From Mesostigma viride (lineage: Eukaryota > Streptophyta > Mesostigmatophyceae > Mesostigmatales > Mesostigmataceae), in assembly GCA_009746045.1 (NCBI GenBank), contig RPFO01000175.1:4942769-4971203 (forward strand): 28,435 bases of DNA, in the 5' to 3' direction. The stretch's first letter is position 1. The number at the start of each line of letters is the position of its first letter. Positions 1-9,249 of the stretch are shown one piece after another. Position numbers and translations under genes: made by a program. Under the pieces are notes generated by a model. It was not told where the DNA came from. It did not search any database and was given only the letters and a program-made list of their open reading frames with translations.

Positions 1-636
1 TCTGCAGATCCGGCCATCACAAAGCTCCAAGCTGACTTGGCAGTCATAAGGGCAAGGGTGGATGCACTAGAGCGCACCCCTACCATCCCAAAGACAAGTT
101 CAGCAGTGCCGGCTATGGACACCAACGAGCCGTGGGAGCGGGAGAGCTCCTTTCCAACAAAGCAACTCAGTTTCCAGGAACAAGCTGACACGCGAGATAA
201 CAACAGCCCGCGTCAGCCGCCGCCCCCGCGAGGGAAGTACGCTGGCAGTGGGGGACAATGGAGCGGGGGTGAGGGGCGCGGCGGGGCAGCGGGCAGCGCG
301 ACGCGCCTCCACAAGGGAAGTACGCCGGCAGTGGGGGACCATGGAGCGGTGGGTAGGGGCGCGGCGGGGGCAGCGGGCAGCACGACGCGGCCCCGCAAGG
401 GAAGTACGCCGGCAGTGGGGGGCAGTAGAGCAAGGGGGAGGGGCGCAGCGGGGGCAGCGGGCAGCGCGACGCGCCTCCACAAGGGAACTACGCCGGCAGT
501 GGGGGACGATGGAGCGGGGGGGAGGGGCGCAGCGGGGGCAGCGGGCTGTGCGACGCGCCCCACAAGGGAACTACGCCGGCAGTGGGGGGCAGTGGAGCAA
601 GGGGGAGGGGCGCAGCGGGGGCAGCGGGCAGCGTGA
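1..636 (+). CDS. Partial ORF: short coiled coil followed by Gly-rich repeat
   Basis: The frame is open from the first base, so the 5' end lies outside the window; the first in-window TTG is not a convincing start. The first ~30 residues (ADLAVIRARVDALERTP) show heptad-like leucine/valine spacing, suggesting a coiled coil. A polar stretch follows, then a Gly/Ala/Arg-rich tail encoded by the 84-bp minisatellite. The frame stops inside the array, but 83-bp units shift frame, and other frames (RGG/YAGSGGQW-like) also stay open, so the true 3' end is unclear. A coiled coil next to a low-complexity basic tail would fit a retrotransposon gag/ORF1 protein or a host RNA-binding protein; neither is proven. 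I do not recognise the family. Confidence 0.35.
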   Translation, partial: SADPAITKLQADLAVIRARVDALERTPTIPKTSSAVPAMDTNEPWERESSFPTKQLSFQEQADTRDNNSPRQPPPPRGKYAGSGGQWSGGEGRGGAAGSATRLHKGSTPAVGDHGAVGRGAAGAAGSTTRPRKGSTPAVGGSRARGRGAAGAAGSATRLHKGTTPAVGDDGAGGRGAAGAAGCATRPTRELRRQWGAVEQGGGAQRGQRAA

Positions 637-990
637 CGCGCCTCCACAAGGGAAGTACGCCGGCAGTGGGGAACCATGGAGCGGTGGGTAGGGGCGTGGC
701 GGGGGCAGCGGGCTGTGCGACGCGCCCCCGCAAGGGAACTACGCCGGCAGTGGGGAACAGTGGAGCGGGCGGGAGGGGCGCAGCGGGGGCAGCGGGCTGT
801 GCGACGCGCCCCCGCAAGGGAGCTACGCCGGCAGTGGGGGACAATGGAGCGGGGGGGAGGGGCGCAGCGGGGCAGCGGGCAGCGTGAGGCGCCCCCACAA
901 AGGAACTACGCCGGCAGTGGGGGACATTGGAGCGGGTGGGAGGGGCCTGGGCCTCGCCGCGAGCAAATGACGCTAATGCCCACCTTTGGA
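238..990. repeat. 84-bp GC-rich minisatellite, about nine units
   Basis: The anchor TACGCCGGCAG recurs at 238, 321, 405, 489, 572, 656, 740, 824 and 907, giving spacings of 83-84 bp. Units alternate CACAAGGGAAGTACG and CGCAAGGGAACTACG variants. Most units are divisible by three, which explains long open frames on both strands. The few 83-bp units switch frame. Confidence 0.95.
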
Positions 991-1319
991 GGCGAACATG
1001 TAAACCAATGGGCCAATTGTTGCTCTCCAGGAGGCGCACAGAGGTCATCTCCTCGGTTTAGAGATAAGGAAAGGAAATACTACGGGCAATAGAACCTCAG
1101 ATTTGGGCAGCTAGCGTATTCACGTTTGTTGCTTTCTGACGACAATAGAACCGCCAAAATGCGTCAAAATCCTCATAGTTGTCAAACTTTGGGGCATTTT
1201 ACAAGGTAAAATGTGTGAATTCCTGGCGGTCATAAGAATGGCATGCTATTGTGATCTGGACATTGATCACTGGTTCATTACCGTGGTTCATGCATGTCTT
1301 GCCTACACAGTCTTGTTGG
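991..1319. other. Unassigned stretch after the minisatellite
   Basis: No supportable gene is seen. One open frame leaves the minisatellite and ends near 1,092. Positions 1,096-1,143 hold a ~48-bp sequence that recurs at 14,908-14,955 (see findings), so part of this stretch is probably repeat-derived. Confidence 0.4.
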
Positions 1320-1577
1320 TACAGTGTCACGGTGTCAGGGCGTCACGCTGTCACGCTGTCACACTGTCTGGGTATCACAAGATGTTGGGACAAATTTGGT
1401 GTCATCCTGGATCGAGCTATAATAACAATAACAGAACACATCTAGACCCCAAGACACCATGCGACACTGCACAATACAGTTATTGTATTAGTGGCGTCAG
1501 GGTGTCAGGGTGTCAGGGTGTCAGGTGGTCCAGCAACATTTTGGGACACTTATGACTTCATCATGGAGTTATAATGA
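1320..1577. repeat. Satellite, left block (GTGTCAGG octamers plus spacer)
   Basis: Runs of GTGTCAGG/GCGTCAGG octamers near 1,320-1,375 and 1,494-1,530 flank a spacer that includes ACCCCAAGACACCATGCGAC. The block ends in GACTTCATCATGGAGTTATA, after which LINE sequence begins. The same unit continues at 2,964-3,815, so the satellite was split by insertions. Confidence 0.85.
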
Positions 1578-1881
1578 CATGCTGCGGTCAATTTATCGTG
1601 TAGGATACGCTGCTCATGTCCACAAGGAGGTCGACTTGTATCTCGGCATGCCACTTATCACCAGCACCATCAAGCAGTGGCGCCTGCAGCTAGTAGGGCA
1701 CTTAGCTCGCACCAACCAGGTAGACACCTCACGTGGCCCCTCTGCAGGGCTGCGCCCCGCCCAGCCGGGCCGGCACCTCCTCACGTGGGCCGGGCCCAGC
1801 CAGGTTAGACGCCGCAAGGCCCGCACCTTTAAAGAACAGCTAGTAGAGGACATGTGGGGCCTAGGCCTCTCTGGGATTTAA
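1578..1881 (+). pseudogene. LINE ORF2 C-terminal fragment
   Basis: About 100 residues are open up to a TAA at 1,881. The phrase IKQWRLQLVGHLARTNQV matches the 'RxLxWxGHxxR' signature found downstream of RT in many LINE ORF2 proteins. The rest is basic and Pro-rich (RRRKARTFKEQLVEDMW). RT and endonuclease are absent, as expected for a 5'-truncated copy. The frame runs in from satellite DNA, so it has no start of its own. Confidence 0.65.
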
Positions 1882-2140
1882 AAAAAGATGATGGACAATG
1901 CCAAGTTGGCCCAGGTCATAGAGGACAACAACCCCCCTGCAGTGGGGAAGCCGCGCGTCTGCACACGTGGGCGGCATGCTAGACAAGACCCCTAGGGTCA
2001 CGAGCACCATAGATATCGAATAAGATTGTTTTTTAGATAGCTTGTAGATAGCTTAGTCCGGTAGGATTGCGTGCACCCATCCATCCATCCATCCATCGGG
2101 GTTAATGCCCCCAACGGGAGCACGAGTTTAATTAATAATC
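1578..2140 (+). mobile_element. 5'-truncated LINE 3' end inserted in the satellite
   Basis: Satellite sequence stops at about 1,577 and resumes at about 2,145. Between them lie the C-terminal coding end of a non-LTR element, a 3' UTR with a (CCAT)n run near 2,080-2,097, and a tail reading CCCAACGGGAGCACGAGTTT then TTAATTAAT. The same tail phrase ends the LINE fragment at 6,372-6,414, so they share a 3' end family. Target duplication is not clean. Confidence 0.7.
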
Positions 2141-2175
2141 ACATTTAAAATTTAACACTTCTACTAGACCCCAAG

Positions 2176-2963
2176 CCGATTACAATTCGTTCAAGTGGCC
2201 CGCCGGAGCGGCTGTACAATTTTTCCCAGTGAGCGCGCTGCCAAGTGTACTTGTGGGCAAATTTTTAGGTGCCCCGTCACTTCGAGGTACTAAAAATTAG
2301 GCTACGGTACGAATTCAGCGAATTTCAGCGAATTTTCAGTCGAACCAAAGGAAGTGACGCCAACTACCAAAAAGTTTCCGTTACGAATTTTCAGCCCAAC
2401 ACTCGCGCAAAATGAAGTGACGGCAACTACCAAAAAGTTTCCGTTACGAATTTTCACTCCCACACGTTTGCACAAAAGGAAGTGACGGCAACTACCAAAA
2501 CGTTTCCGTTACGAATTTTCAGTCCCACACTTCGCGCAAATTTTAGTAGGGCTGCACGCAAGCTACCTTTCAAAATTTTGCGCTAGTATGGAACGCATTT
2601 CATTCGTCTGGAGGAACGCTGCCCGCCAACTACCCCCGTTCAGAAAGTTCCGCCGAAATTTACCCGAGATTTGGAAATCTGAACGTCCGCGCAAATTTTA
2701 GTAGGGCTGCACGCAAGCTACCTTTCAAAATTTTGCGCAAGTATGGAACGCAATTCATTCGTCCGGAGGAATGCTGCTCGTCAACTGCCCCCGTTCAGAA
2801 AGTTGCGCCGAACTTTACTTGAGATTTGGAAATCTGAACGTGCGGTTGGAGTTTCGCGGGGAAACCCAAGTTCCCAAGTAATTCACCAATGACGCGCTTC
2901 GAACACTTGTCCGCTAAAACCTAAGCAGCCGCTCCGGCTGGCCACTTAAACGAAACTTGATTG
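2176..2963. mobile_element. 0.8-kb non-autonomous TIR element in the satellite
   Basis: The ends at 2,186-2,214 and 2,926-2,954 are near-perfect inverted repeats; the core AAGTGGCC(C/A)GCCGGAGCGG has one mismatch over its GC part. The element splits satellite phrase ACCCCAAG | ACACCATG. No coding capacity is seen. Inside, a ~58-bp unit containing AAGGAAGTGACG and CTACCAAAAAGTTTCCGTTA occurs three times (2,347-2,520), and a ~155-bp unit occurs twice. I see no clear target duplication and cannot assign a superfamily. Confidence 0.75.
2536..2815. repeat. ~155-bp direct repeat, two copies inside the TIR element
   Basis: CGCAAATTTTAGTAGGGCTG begins at about 2,536 and again at about 2,691. The two copies stay closely similar for ~120 bp, through GTATGGAACGCA and CCCCCGTTCAGAAAGTT. 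Confidence 0.9.
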
Positions 2964-3815
2964 ACACCATGTGACACTGCACAAATGTGTTATTGTATCA
3001 TTTTGGCGTCAGGGTGTCAGGGCGTCAGGGTGTCAGGGTGTCAGGGTGTCAAGTAACATCCTGGGACACTTATGACTTCATTATGGCGTTATATTAACAT
3101 AAAAAACACTTCTACTAGACCCCAAGACACCATGCAATACTCAGCACTTGTAAATACAGAACTTTATTTATCAGTTTGGCGTCGGGCTGCATGTCAGGGT
3201 GTCAGGGTGTCAGGGTGTGAGGGTGTCAAGTAACATCCTGGGACACTTATGACTTCATCATGGACTTATAGTTACATCAAAAAATCACTCCTAGACCCCA
3301 AGACACCATGCGACACTGCACAAATAGAGTTATTGTATCATTTTGGCGTCAGGGTGTCAGGGCGTCAGCGTGTCAGGGCGTCAGGGCGTCAGGGTGTCAG
3401 GGTGTCAGGGTGTCAAGTGACAATGTGACATCCCGGGACACTTATGACTTCATCATGGAGTTATAATAACATCAAATAAACATTTCCAGACCCCAAGACA
3501 CCATGCGACACTGCACAAATAGAGTTATTGCATCATTTTGGCGTGAGGGTGTCAAGGCGTCAGGGTGTCAGGGTGTCAGGGTGTCAAGTAACATCCTGGG
3601 ACACTTACGACTTCATCATGGAGTTATAATAAGATAAGATAAACACTTCTAGACCCCAAGACACCACGCGACACTGCACAAATAGAGTTATTGTATCATT
3701 TTGGCGTCTGGGTGTCAGGGCGTCAGGGCGTCAGGGTGTCAGGGTGTCAAGTAACATCCTGGGACACTTATGACTTCATTATGGCGTTATAATAACATCA
3801 AAAAAACACTTTTTG
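2964..3815. repeat. Satellite, right block, 160-195 bp units
   Basis: GACACCATGCGACACTGCAC or a variant recurs at about 2,963, 3,126, 3,302, 3,497 and 3,660. Unit lengths of 163, 176, 195 and 163 bp differ mainly by the number of GTGTCAGG octamers. Each unit ends with a conserved GGGACACTTATGACTTCAT segment. Confidence 0.92.
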
Positions 3816-3829
3816 AAAAAATCAGTTTG

Positions 3830-5520
3830 TACTGGTGCTGGAGTACAAACGCGGGTGAGCTTACTACATGACTAAAAAGGCTAGGCCTCAGCTGGTATAG
3901 TGCCTGTAGTAGGCGGGCATGTACAAGGCCACTGTCTAACTATTCTACACTACTGCTACTGTATTCCCCTAGGCTGGGGCTTCTGGGGTCCGGTCGCTGG
4001 GGCCGCGGTGGTCGAGGGGGTCGCGTGCCAGGGCTTGTGGCCGACGTAGATGGCCGCCCCCTTCCAGTACACCGGCTGGCCCGCCTTGGTCTGCCGGAGC
4101 TGGAGGTAGGTCGGCCATACTCTCCCGTCGCCGTTGTTGCTGCGCCAGGGTCAAGTCGTTGTCCACGGTGAAGGGAGTCTTCTCGAGCCGCTTGCGGCGT
4201 CGGAGAAACGAAATCTTGTCCGCTGGGCTCTCAAAGATGAGAAGAAGCGGAGGCACCCCTGCCTTACCCCGCGCGCGGGGGAGGCGGTGGGCGGTCAGCT
4301 TAATCTCACCAAGAAGGCCCATGCGTGCAAGGATTTTGCTCTCAAACGCACGTGCAAGCTTCTAGGAATTCTCACCTTCCTCCATGTCGAAGTTCTTGAG
4401 TACATATGGCGTTGAGGCTGCGCTTGACCTCGCGGAGGTCAAGCGTCTGCCGCTGGAGCTGGGCTGCGACGGGCGACGGCGGAGGTGGTGGAGGTGGTAT
4501 GTTGCTTGAGCATGTCCGCCCAGGTTGTGATGGGAGGAGCATCGCCGGCCAGGCCAGCAGGGGCTGGCTTGGCAGCAATTTCCTTCACCGCCTGGGCGGT
4601 GAGGCCTGCGGTGTTTTGCAGGACCTCGATGGCGATTGCATTGTCGAGGAGCTGGGCTTTGATGTCGGCGGTGGAGGTGGAGGTGGCAGTGGAGGTGGAG
4701 GCGACGGCGGTGGAAATGTGAGGAAGTTCAGCAGTCAGCGTGCCGCCGATCGATTGCTGCTACGTCGGCAGCAAGCCTGGGGGTCACGTGCTGCTGAAAG
4801 GCTTCCGTGAGGATGGAACGGAATGCATGTGGCTGCGGAGATGCATGGTGGGGGACCAGATCTCGCCGTTAGACTTCTGGAGGAGTGAGCAGAGAATCAG
4901 ATGCTGAAGGTCAGGCCGGTTGTAGTGGAGGCCCGTCAGCAGCAGATCTCGGCATTGAAGCCTGCGGCCATCTGGCTCGAGAAGGCGATTGATGCTGTGA
5001 AGGCGGAGGCACAGCTCAAGGAGCGAGGCGTAATCCCCGAGGAAAATGCAATCCAGAGCAGTGTGACGGGGCAATGTTGTACCAGTCGTAATCGTCAACA
5101 TTGAAGGTTTTTAGCTTGAAACGCGGTTCGCGTGGAAAGGATGAGCGGCTGCGTTTAGGTTCTGGCGATGCCGATGGCGAGGCCGCGGAAGAGTTAACCA
5201 CTAACGCTTGGCTAGGGTCATCATGGCCTGCGAGGCCGGGAGGCGAAGCTGCAGCCGGAGCTGCAGGCGCATTTGCTTGGCTCATCGCAGTTTCCAAACT
5301 GCGATTCGTCGAGAGGCGTTTGCTCATCGTATATTGCGTAATAGCTTCGGAAAATTATAGCAGCATGTGCGTCGTAGAAAGACGCATCGATTGCCAGGAT
5401 ATTCACGGCTAAATTCGCTGCTCAAACGTGAAAGTTATGAGCGCCGCCGTCAGCCATGCATGGCTACCTCGTGGCTCGTGGCTCGTTGGGCGATCATGTA
5501 GCACATATATATTTTCACGG
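3830..5520 (-). mobile_element. ORF1-only LINE copy (half-LINE)
   Basis: Read on the minus strand, this holds a 5' leader (5,520-5,330), an ORF1-type coding region (5,327-3,990) and a 3' segment ending next to the satellite. There is no room for endonuclease or RT. The leader matches 13,205-13,430 and the 3' part matches 11,990-12,350, both on the + strand, so it is a repeated family. The 3' sequence after the ORF is shared with the second copy (CCCCAG.CTAGGGGAATA, then TAGTGTAGA). Confidence 0.7.
3969..5327 (-). pseudogene. Degenerate LINE ORF1 protein
   Basis: The start MSKRLSTNRS at 5,327 is shared with MSKRSSTQ at 13,431 on the + strand. An Ala/Pro/Ser-rich N-terminus is followed, after frameshifts, by a probable coiled-coil stretch (SILTEAFQQHVTPRLAADV). 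The C-terminal third (4,322-3,969) carries an ORF1-like RNA-binding pattern: LPRARGKAGVPPLLLIFES, then RRRKRLEKTPFTVDNDLTLA and QQQRRR. This resembles the nucleic-acid-binding C-terminal domain of LINE ORF1 proteins ('...DDLT..Q...R'). At least three frame changes or stops break the frame, so it is non-functional. Confidence 0.7.
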
Positions 5521-5524
5521 GGAC

Positions 5525-6416
5525 TCACTACCTTGCCTGCATGGGGGGCCAACAGAATCGGAATTGGTATTTGTATTTGCACACTGTCCTCCTGACGGTG
5601 GTGCTCGCCATGCCGGTTCGGTCGGTTTTCCCTCACGCGCACATCCTGTCCGCGGATGCGGATGGCGCTGCCTTCTATTCCCCCAACCACCGGCCTGACA
5701 TCGTGGTGCTGGACTTTGAGGGGGGTGGCCGGCATCTGCTTATTTACGTTTCGGTGGCGCGGCCTTTGGCTCTTAGCCACGTGACTGGGGCCGGCTCCCT
5801 CACGGCAGGTTACACGGCGGAGCGGGCGGAGCGGGCCAAGCTCCTGGCCTACGGCGACGTCGGGCACCATCGTGGGGTGCCCTTTGTCCTGGAGGAGTTT
5901 GGGGCCATGGGGCCCCTGACCTCCGCCTTCTTCAAGGAGTGTTGCGGCCTCCGCCGGGGAGGACCGGCTGTCCAGCCCTGGATCGAGGGCCAGCGGGCCC
6001 CATGGTCGGCGCGGACCTGGACGTCATATTGGCGTCAGCGCTTGTCGGTCGGTGGCGCTGACTCGGGCCATGGCTGACATCATGCTCCGCCGTACGCGGG
6101 CTGATTTTGCGGTGCAGCAGGGCTATTAGGTTCCTCCCGTTAGGAGTTTCCATTGGTCTTATCGCATTATAGAGCTTTGACATGGCTATGATATGCTCAC
6201 ATGGGTCTTATTGCACCCACAGTTTGCCGGATCGTTATAGCCTGTCCTTTTAGCTAGCCGCGCCCGATTGCAGCTGTGGCATGCCTTTGGCATGAAGGAG
6301 ACTGGGGGTCTCTGCCCTTTCTCCTGTAGTGCACACACAGGGATTAAAAGCACTTCGGTGCTCCGTGACTTCCCAACGGGGGCACGAGTTTAATTAATTA
6401 ATTAATTAATTTGACA
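5525..6416 (+). mobile_element. 5'-truncated LINE 3' end with (TTAA)n tail
   Basis: An ORF2 C-terminal fragment is followed by a ~240-bp 3' UTR ending CCCAACGGGGGCACGAGTTT and a (AATT)n-type tail at 6,390-6,414. The tail phrase is shared with the LINE end at about 2,108-2,138. The element abuts the 5' end of the minus-strand half-LINE. Confidence 0.75.
5541..6128 (+). pseudogene. LINE ORF2 C-terminal domain, nuclease-like
   Basis: The order is RPDIVVLDFEGGGRHLLIYV, then AERAERAKLLAYGDV, then VPFVLEEFGAMGPL and ARTWTSYWRQRLS. This 'RPDv.v.d...lli.V.v...A..aE..K...Y' layout is common at the C-terminus of eukaryotic RT proteins and recalls a PD-(D/E)XK-type fold; that reading is inference. The second acidic residue expected in 'LIDVSV' is Tyr here. 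The frame continues to a natural-looking end (RADFAVQQGY, stop at 6,128) only after a frameshift near 6,045. Confidence 0.6.
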
Positions 6417-6497
6417 TGGCTCTGTATATAGGTTTGTAGCTGCATGGACGTTTGCTTTGGTTTGAGTGATTTCACTCTGCTGTAAGTAATTCTATTT

Positions 6498-8225
6498 TTA
6501 ACTCGTCGTCTGTCCCTGGTCCTCTACGGAGGACTGAGTTGAACTCAGTCCTCTCTAGAGGACCGAGTTTTTGGGTTTCGTAGAAAATTCGCCCCGGTCA
6601 GAATGTTTGACAAAAAAATTCTCTCAAAATTTATTCAAATACTACGTGAAAAGATCTTTCTTGGACATATTTTTGGGATTTTTTTGGATTTGGTATGAGC
6701 GGCTAAATGTACGGTCAAAGTACAGGTGGTAAGGGTACTTTTCCACGTGAAACGCGAGTTCCGGAAATGCACGACCTAGCCATGGCGGCTCGCGCCCATG
6801 CATGCAGTTTACGTTTGCGGACGAGTTAGCTGTCCAAACTCAGGAAATAGATTTAACATGCCCTAAAGATGATAAAAATCAATTTTTAGCTCGCGGGGAT
6901 GCGATTTACCCGGTGTCGGCACTGTTCTTGCTGGAAAAAACTGCGATAAGGCAGGTCGACGGAATTGATGACTGCGCTTGCTTTCCGGCGCAATTTCAAT
7001 GGCTGATAGGTTTCTTTCTACATTTTAACATGCATTGTATTAGAATAAATTGAGTGACAGTATAGATTTGAGTATTTCGACCATTCTGTCACGTCATGGT
7101 CTATGTGCCGCAAAGTGCCACTTTTGCGGGCACCGCCTGGGCCAAGGTAACGCCAGCCGTGCCAGGTAAAGCCGGATAATCGTTGCCTCTTCGTTTCTTG
7201 ATGTTTGTACATGAGTTTAAGCTTGCGAGGCGTTGTCAGGTTCAAGTCTTGATGCTCTTTCTTGACCGTTGCCTGCCCTCTCTAAAACCCCCTTTTCAGA
7301 TGATGTTATCAGGCATTTGCCTTGACCCAGTGTAGTTGTGCAGGGTTTTAGGAGCTGTGCAGGTTTAAACACCTGCATAGATGTTAGTTATTCTTTTTCT
7401 ACGTTCATACTGCATGATTTTGAGGCCACGGGCCGCGTCAAGGGTGCATTCAAGCTTTTACGGGTGAGTGAAAAGTCTTGGTGACAAACCACTGCCATCA
7501 CGTGCCAGCAACTATGTTGGCCACATCATGGCAAGGCAAAACAGTTATAGCCATATCTATTGTTGTTAGAAACAATGGAAATATGCTTAACCTACCCATT
7601 ATATTGGTGGTTGACACTTATAACATAACCCTTTGTTGGTAGGGTATCCAAGCCCATTCCCTACATGCATGCATAGGCTCTCACTGCATGATAAGGTATG
7701 ATATACCTGAAGTATGATGATGCAAGTGTGTTGTCCTGTAATGCTTGAAGGGAAATGAGTTGATTGGGATGGTTGGTGGCCACGGTGGTGTGTAGTATGA
7801 CCGCACTTACATGCTAGCAAAGTTAGCAAAAGCCCCATTCCTCTCCTGAGGACTGAGAGTTTTTTAATTGTTTCAGGCAGTTGCAGTGGCCAAATCGAGC
7901 CCAGTTTTTTTCCACGTTTCAAGAACTATGTTGTTTACATGCCTATATTTTTTCTTCATGCACGAGGATTTGATTGAATTTTTCCCACTCGTTCTTATCC
8001 CGAAAAATGCAAATTCGCGAGGGGTGCCCATCGTCCATGTAATTTTCAGGTGTTCGGGTCAAGTTTTCACATATGCAGTATTTTTGCCAACAAAATGACA
8101 TCTAGTACACCCCCGATCCACATCAAAACATTTGGGATGGACCCCCCACCTAGTCGCTACACGCGGTTGAAAATTGTCAACTCAGTCCTCCTGTGAGGAC
8201 TGAGTTGGGACAGACGACGAGTTAA
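6498..8225. mobile_element. 1.73-kb TIR DNA element bounded by TTAA
   Basis: The left end TTAACTCGTCGTCTGTCCC (6,498-6,516) is the exact reverse complement of the right end (8,207-8,225). Both ends carry palindromes built from AACTCAGTCCTC / GAGGACTGAGTT (6,519-6,571 and 8,189-8,206). TTAA at both edges fits a piggyBac-like target duplication. TA (Tc1/mariner) or TAA (PIF/Harbinger) would also fit, so the superfamily is open. No transposase is seen; the longest inner frame (6,802-7,053) is unrecognised. The element is probably non-autonomous, and the rest of its interior holds nothing I can identify. Confidence 0.75.
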
Positions 8226-8239
8226 TTCGAAACCGGCCG

Positions 8240-8760
8240 GCATACATATTATTGCCGCTACCGCTGCGGTCACCCAGAATGCAGTGCAGCAACGCCAACC
8301 GGCAATATCGTCATAAAGAATTTCCAGCTAGACAGGCGAGGCTGCCAAAGCCAATGAGACAGCACACTCACTTGCCGAGGAGCTGCGCGGCCGGCAGCGT
8401 TTCTGGGGGTGATGCACCTCCAGAACCGTGTTGTCATTGAACGAGCCATTCGGCTGCCAGGCCTTCTGGGCTTCGTTGTCGTCACTGACCATTGCCTCCA
8501 TGCACGATCGATTTAAGCGCCTCCTATAGCTACTGCCGGGCGCCCGTCGCCTGCTCATGACCACCGACTACAGCCTCGACGAGGACTACACGCCGGCACA
8601 ACTGAAGGCGAGGAGCGCGGTGTGGAACATCCCCCGCGTCCGGGAGGCGAGGGAGCAACAGACACCGGGTAAGCGCGTTAAGATGCGCACGTCTGCTTCA
8701 GGATGGCTCCTTTGCAGCATTCTTCAATGGCGTTCAGATTACCGGTGTTCAGATTAACAC
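8240..8760 (+). pseudogene. LINE ORF1 C-terminal remnant
   Basis: The segment ERAIRLPGLLGFVVVTDHCL is followed by TTDYSLDEDYTPAQLKARSA and REAREQQTPGKRVKM. The 'LDEDYTPAQ..aR...W..i..ArE' pattern is that of LINE ORF1 nucleic-acid-binding C-termini, with the acidic 'DEDYT' turn equivalent to DNDLT/DDDLT in the other ORF1 copies here. It is a different subfamily from those at 3,969 and 11,990. The parts lie in different frames, with a stop near 8,528. Confidence 0.5.
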
Positions 8761-9249
8761 CCCCGGAGCAGAGTCTCGTCAGGTGTCTAGCAAGAAGGGT
8801 GCTGCCTCTGGTGGTGCCATGCAGTAGGTAGACAACCTTCCTCGTCGGCTCGCGACTAACAGGCTTCGGGGACCGACAGCCTCTAAATAGTCCCCCGTTC
8901 CACTCCCATGCATCGACTGACCTAACAGTCGACTGAGACACATGGTGGTGCCGGTATCTCGGGCTAGAACGACTGTCAGCTCTTGAGCAGCGAGATTAGC
9001 AACACCCAACGCATGCTAGATTTTCTACGCCTCTGCGTTGCGCAAGCATCACCAAATACCCAGAGCAGGCGGCAGGCTCCCATCCTACGCCTGCAGGACA
9101 AACTCAATGCGATGAAAAGCACTATTTCCTCCGCTTCCCATCCCTCCGTTCCATGCATGCACCCCCACATCCACGTCCCCCTAGCTGCGCATCCACCCCC
9201 ATCACCCATCGCCATTCTCCCCTGGTGGGCCAGCAGGCATCCTTGCCCC

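Noticed and set aside
4406-4810. Plus-strand Gly-rich 134-residue frame
   Set aside because: It runs antisense to the decayed ORF1 of the half-LINE; the Gly runs come from GGTGGAGGTGG repeats.
6802-7053. 83-residue plus-strand frame inside the TTAA-bounded element
   Set aside because: It shows no recognisable domain, no support from flanking sequence, and no length advantage over chance. I did not call it a gene.
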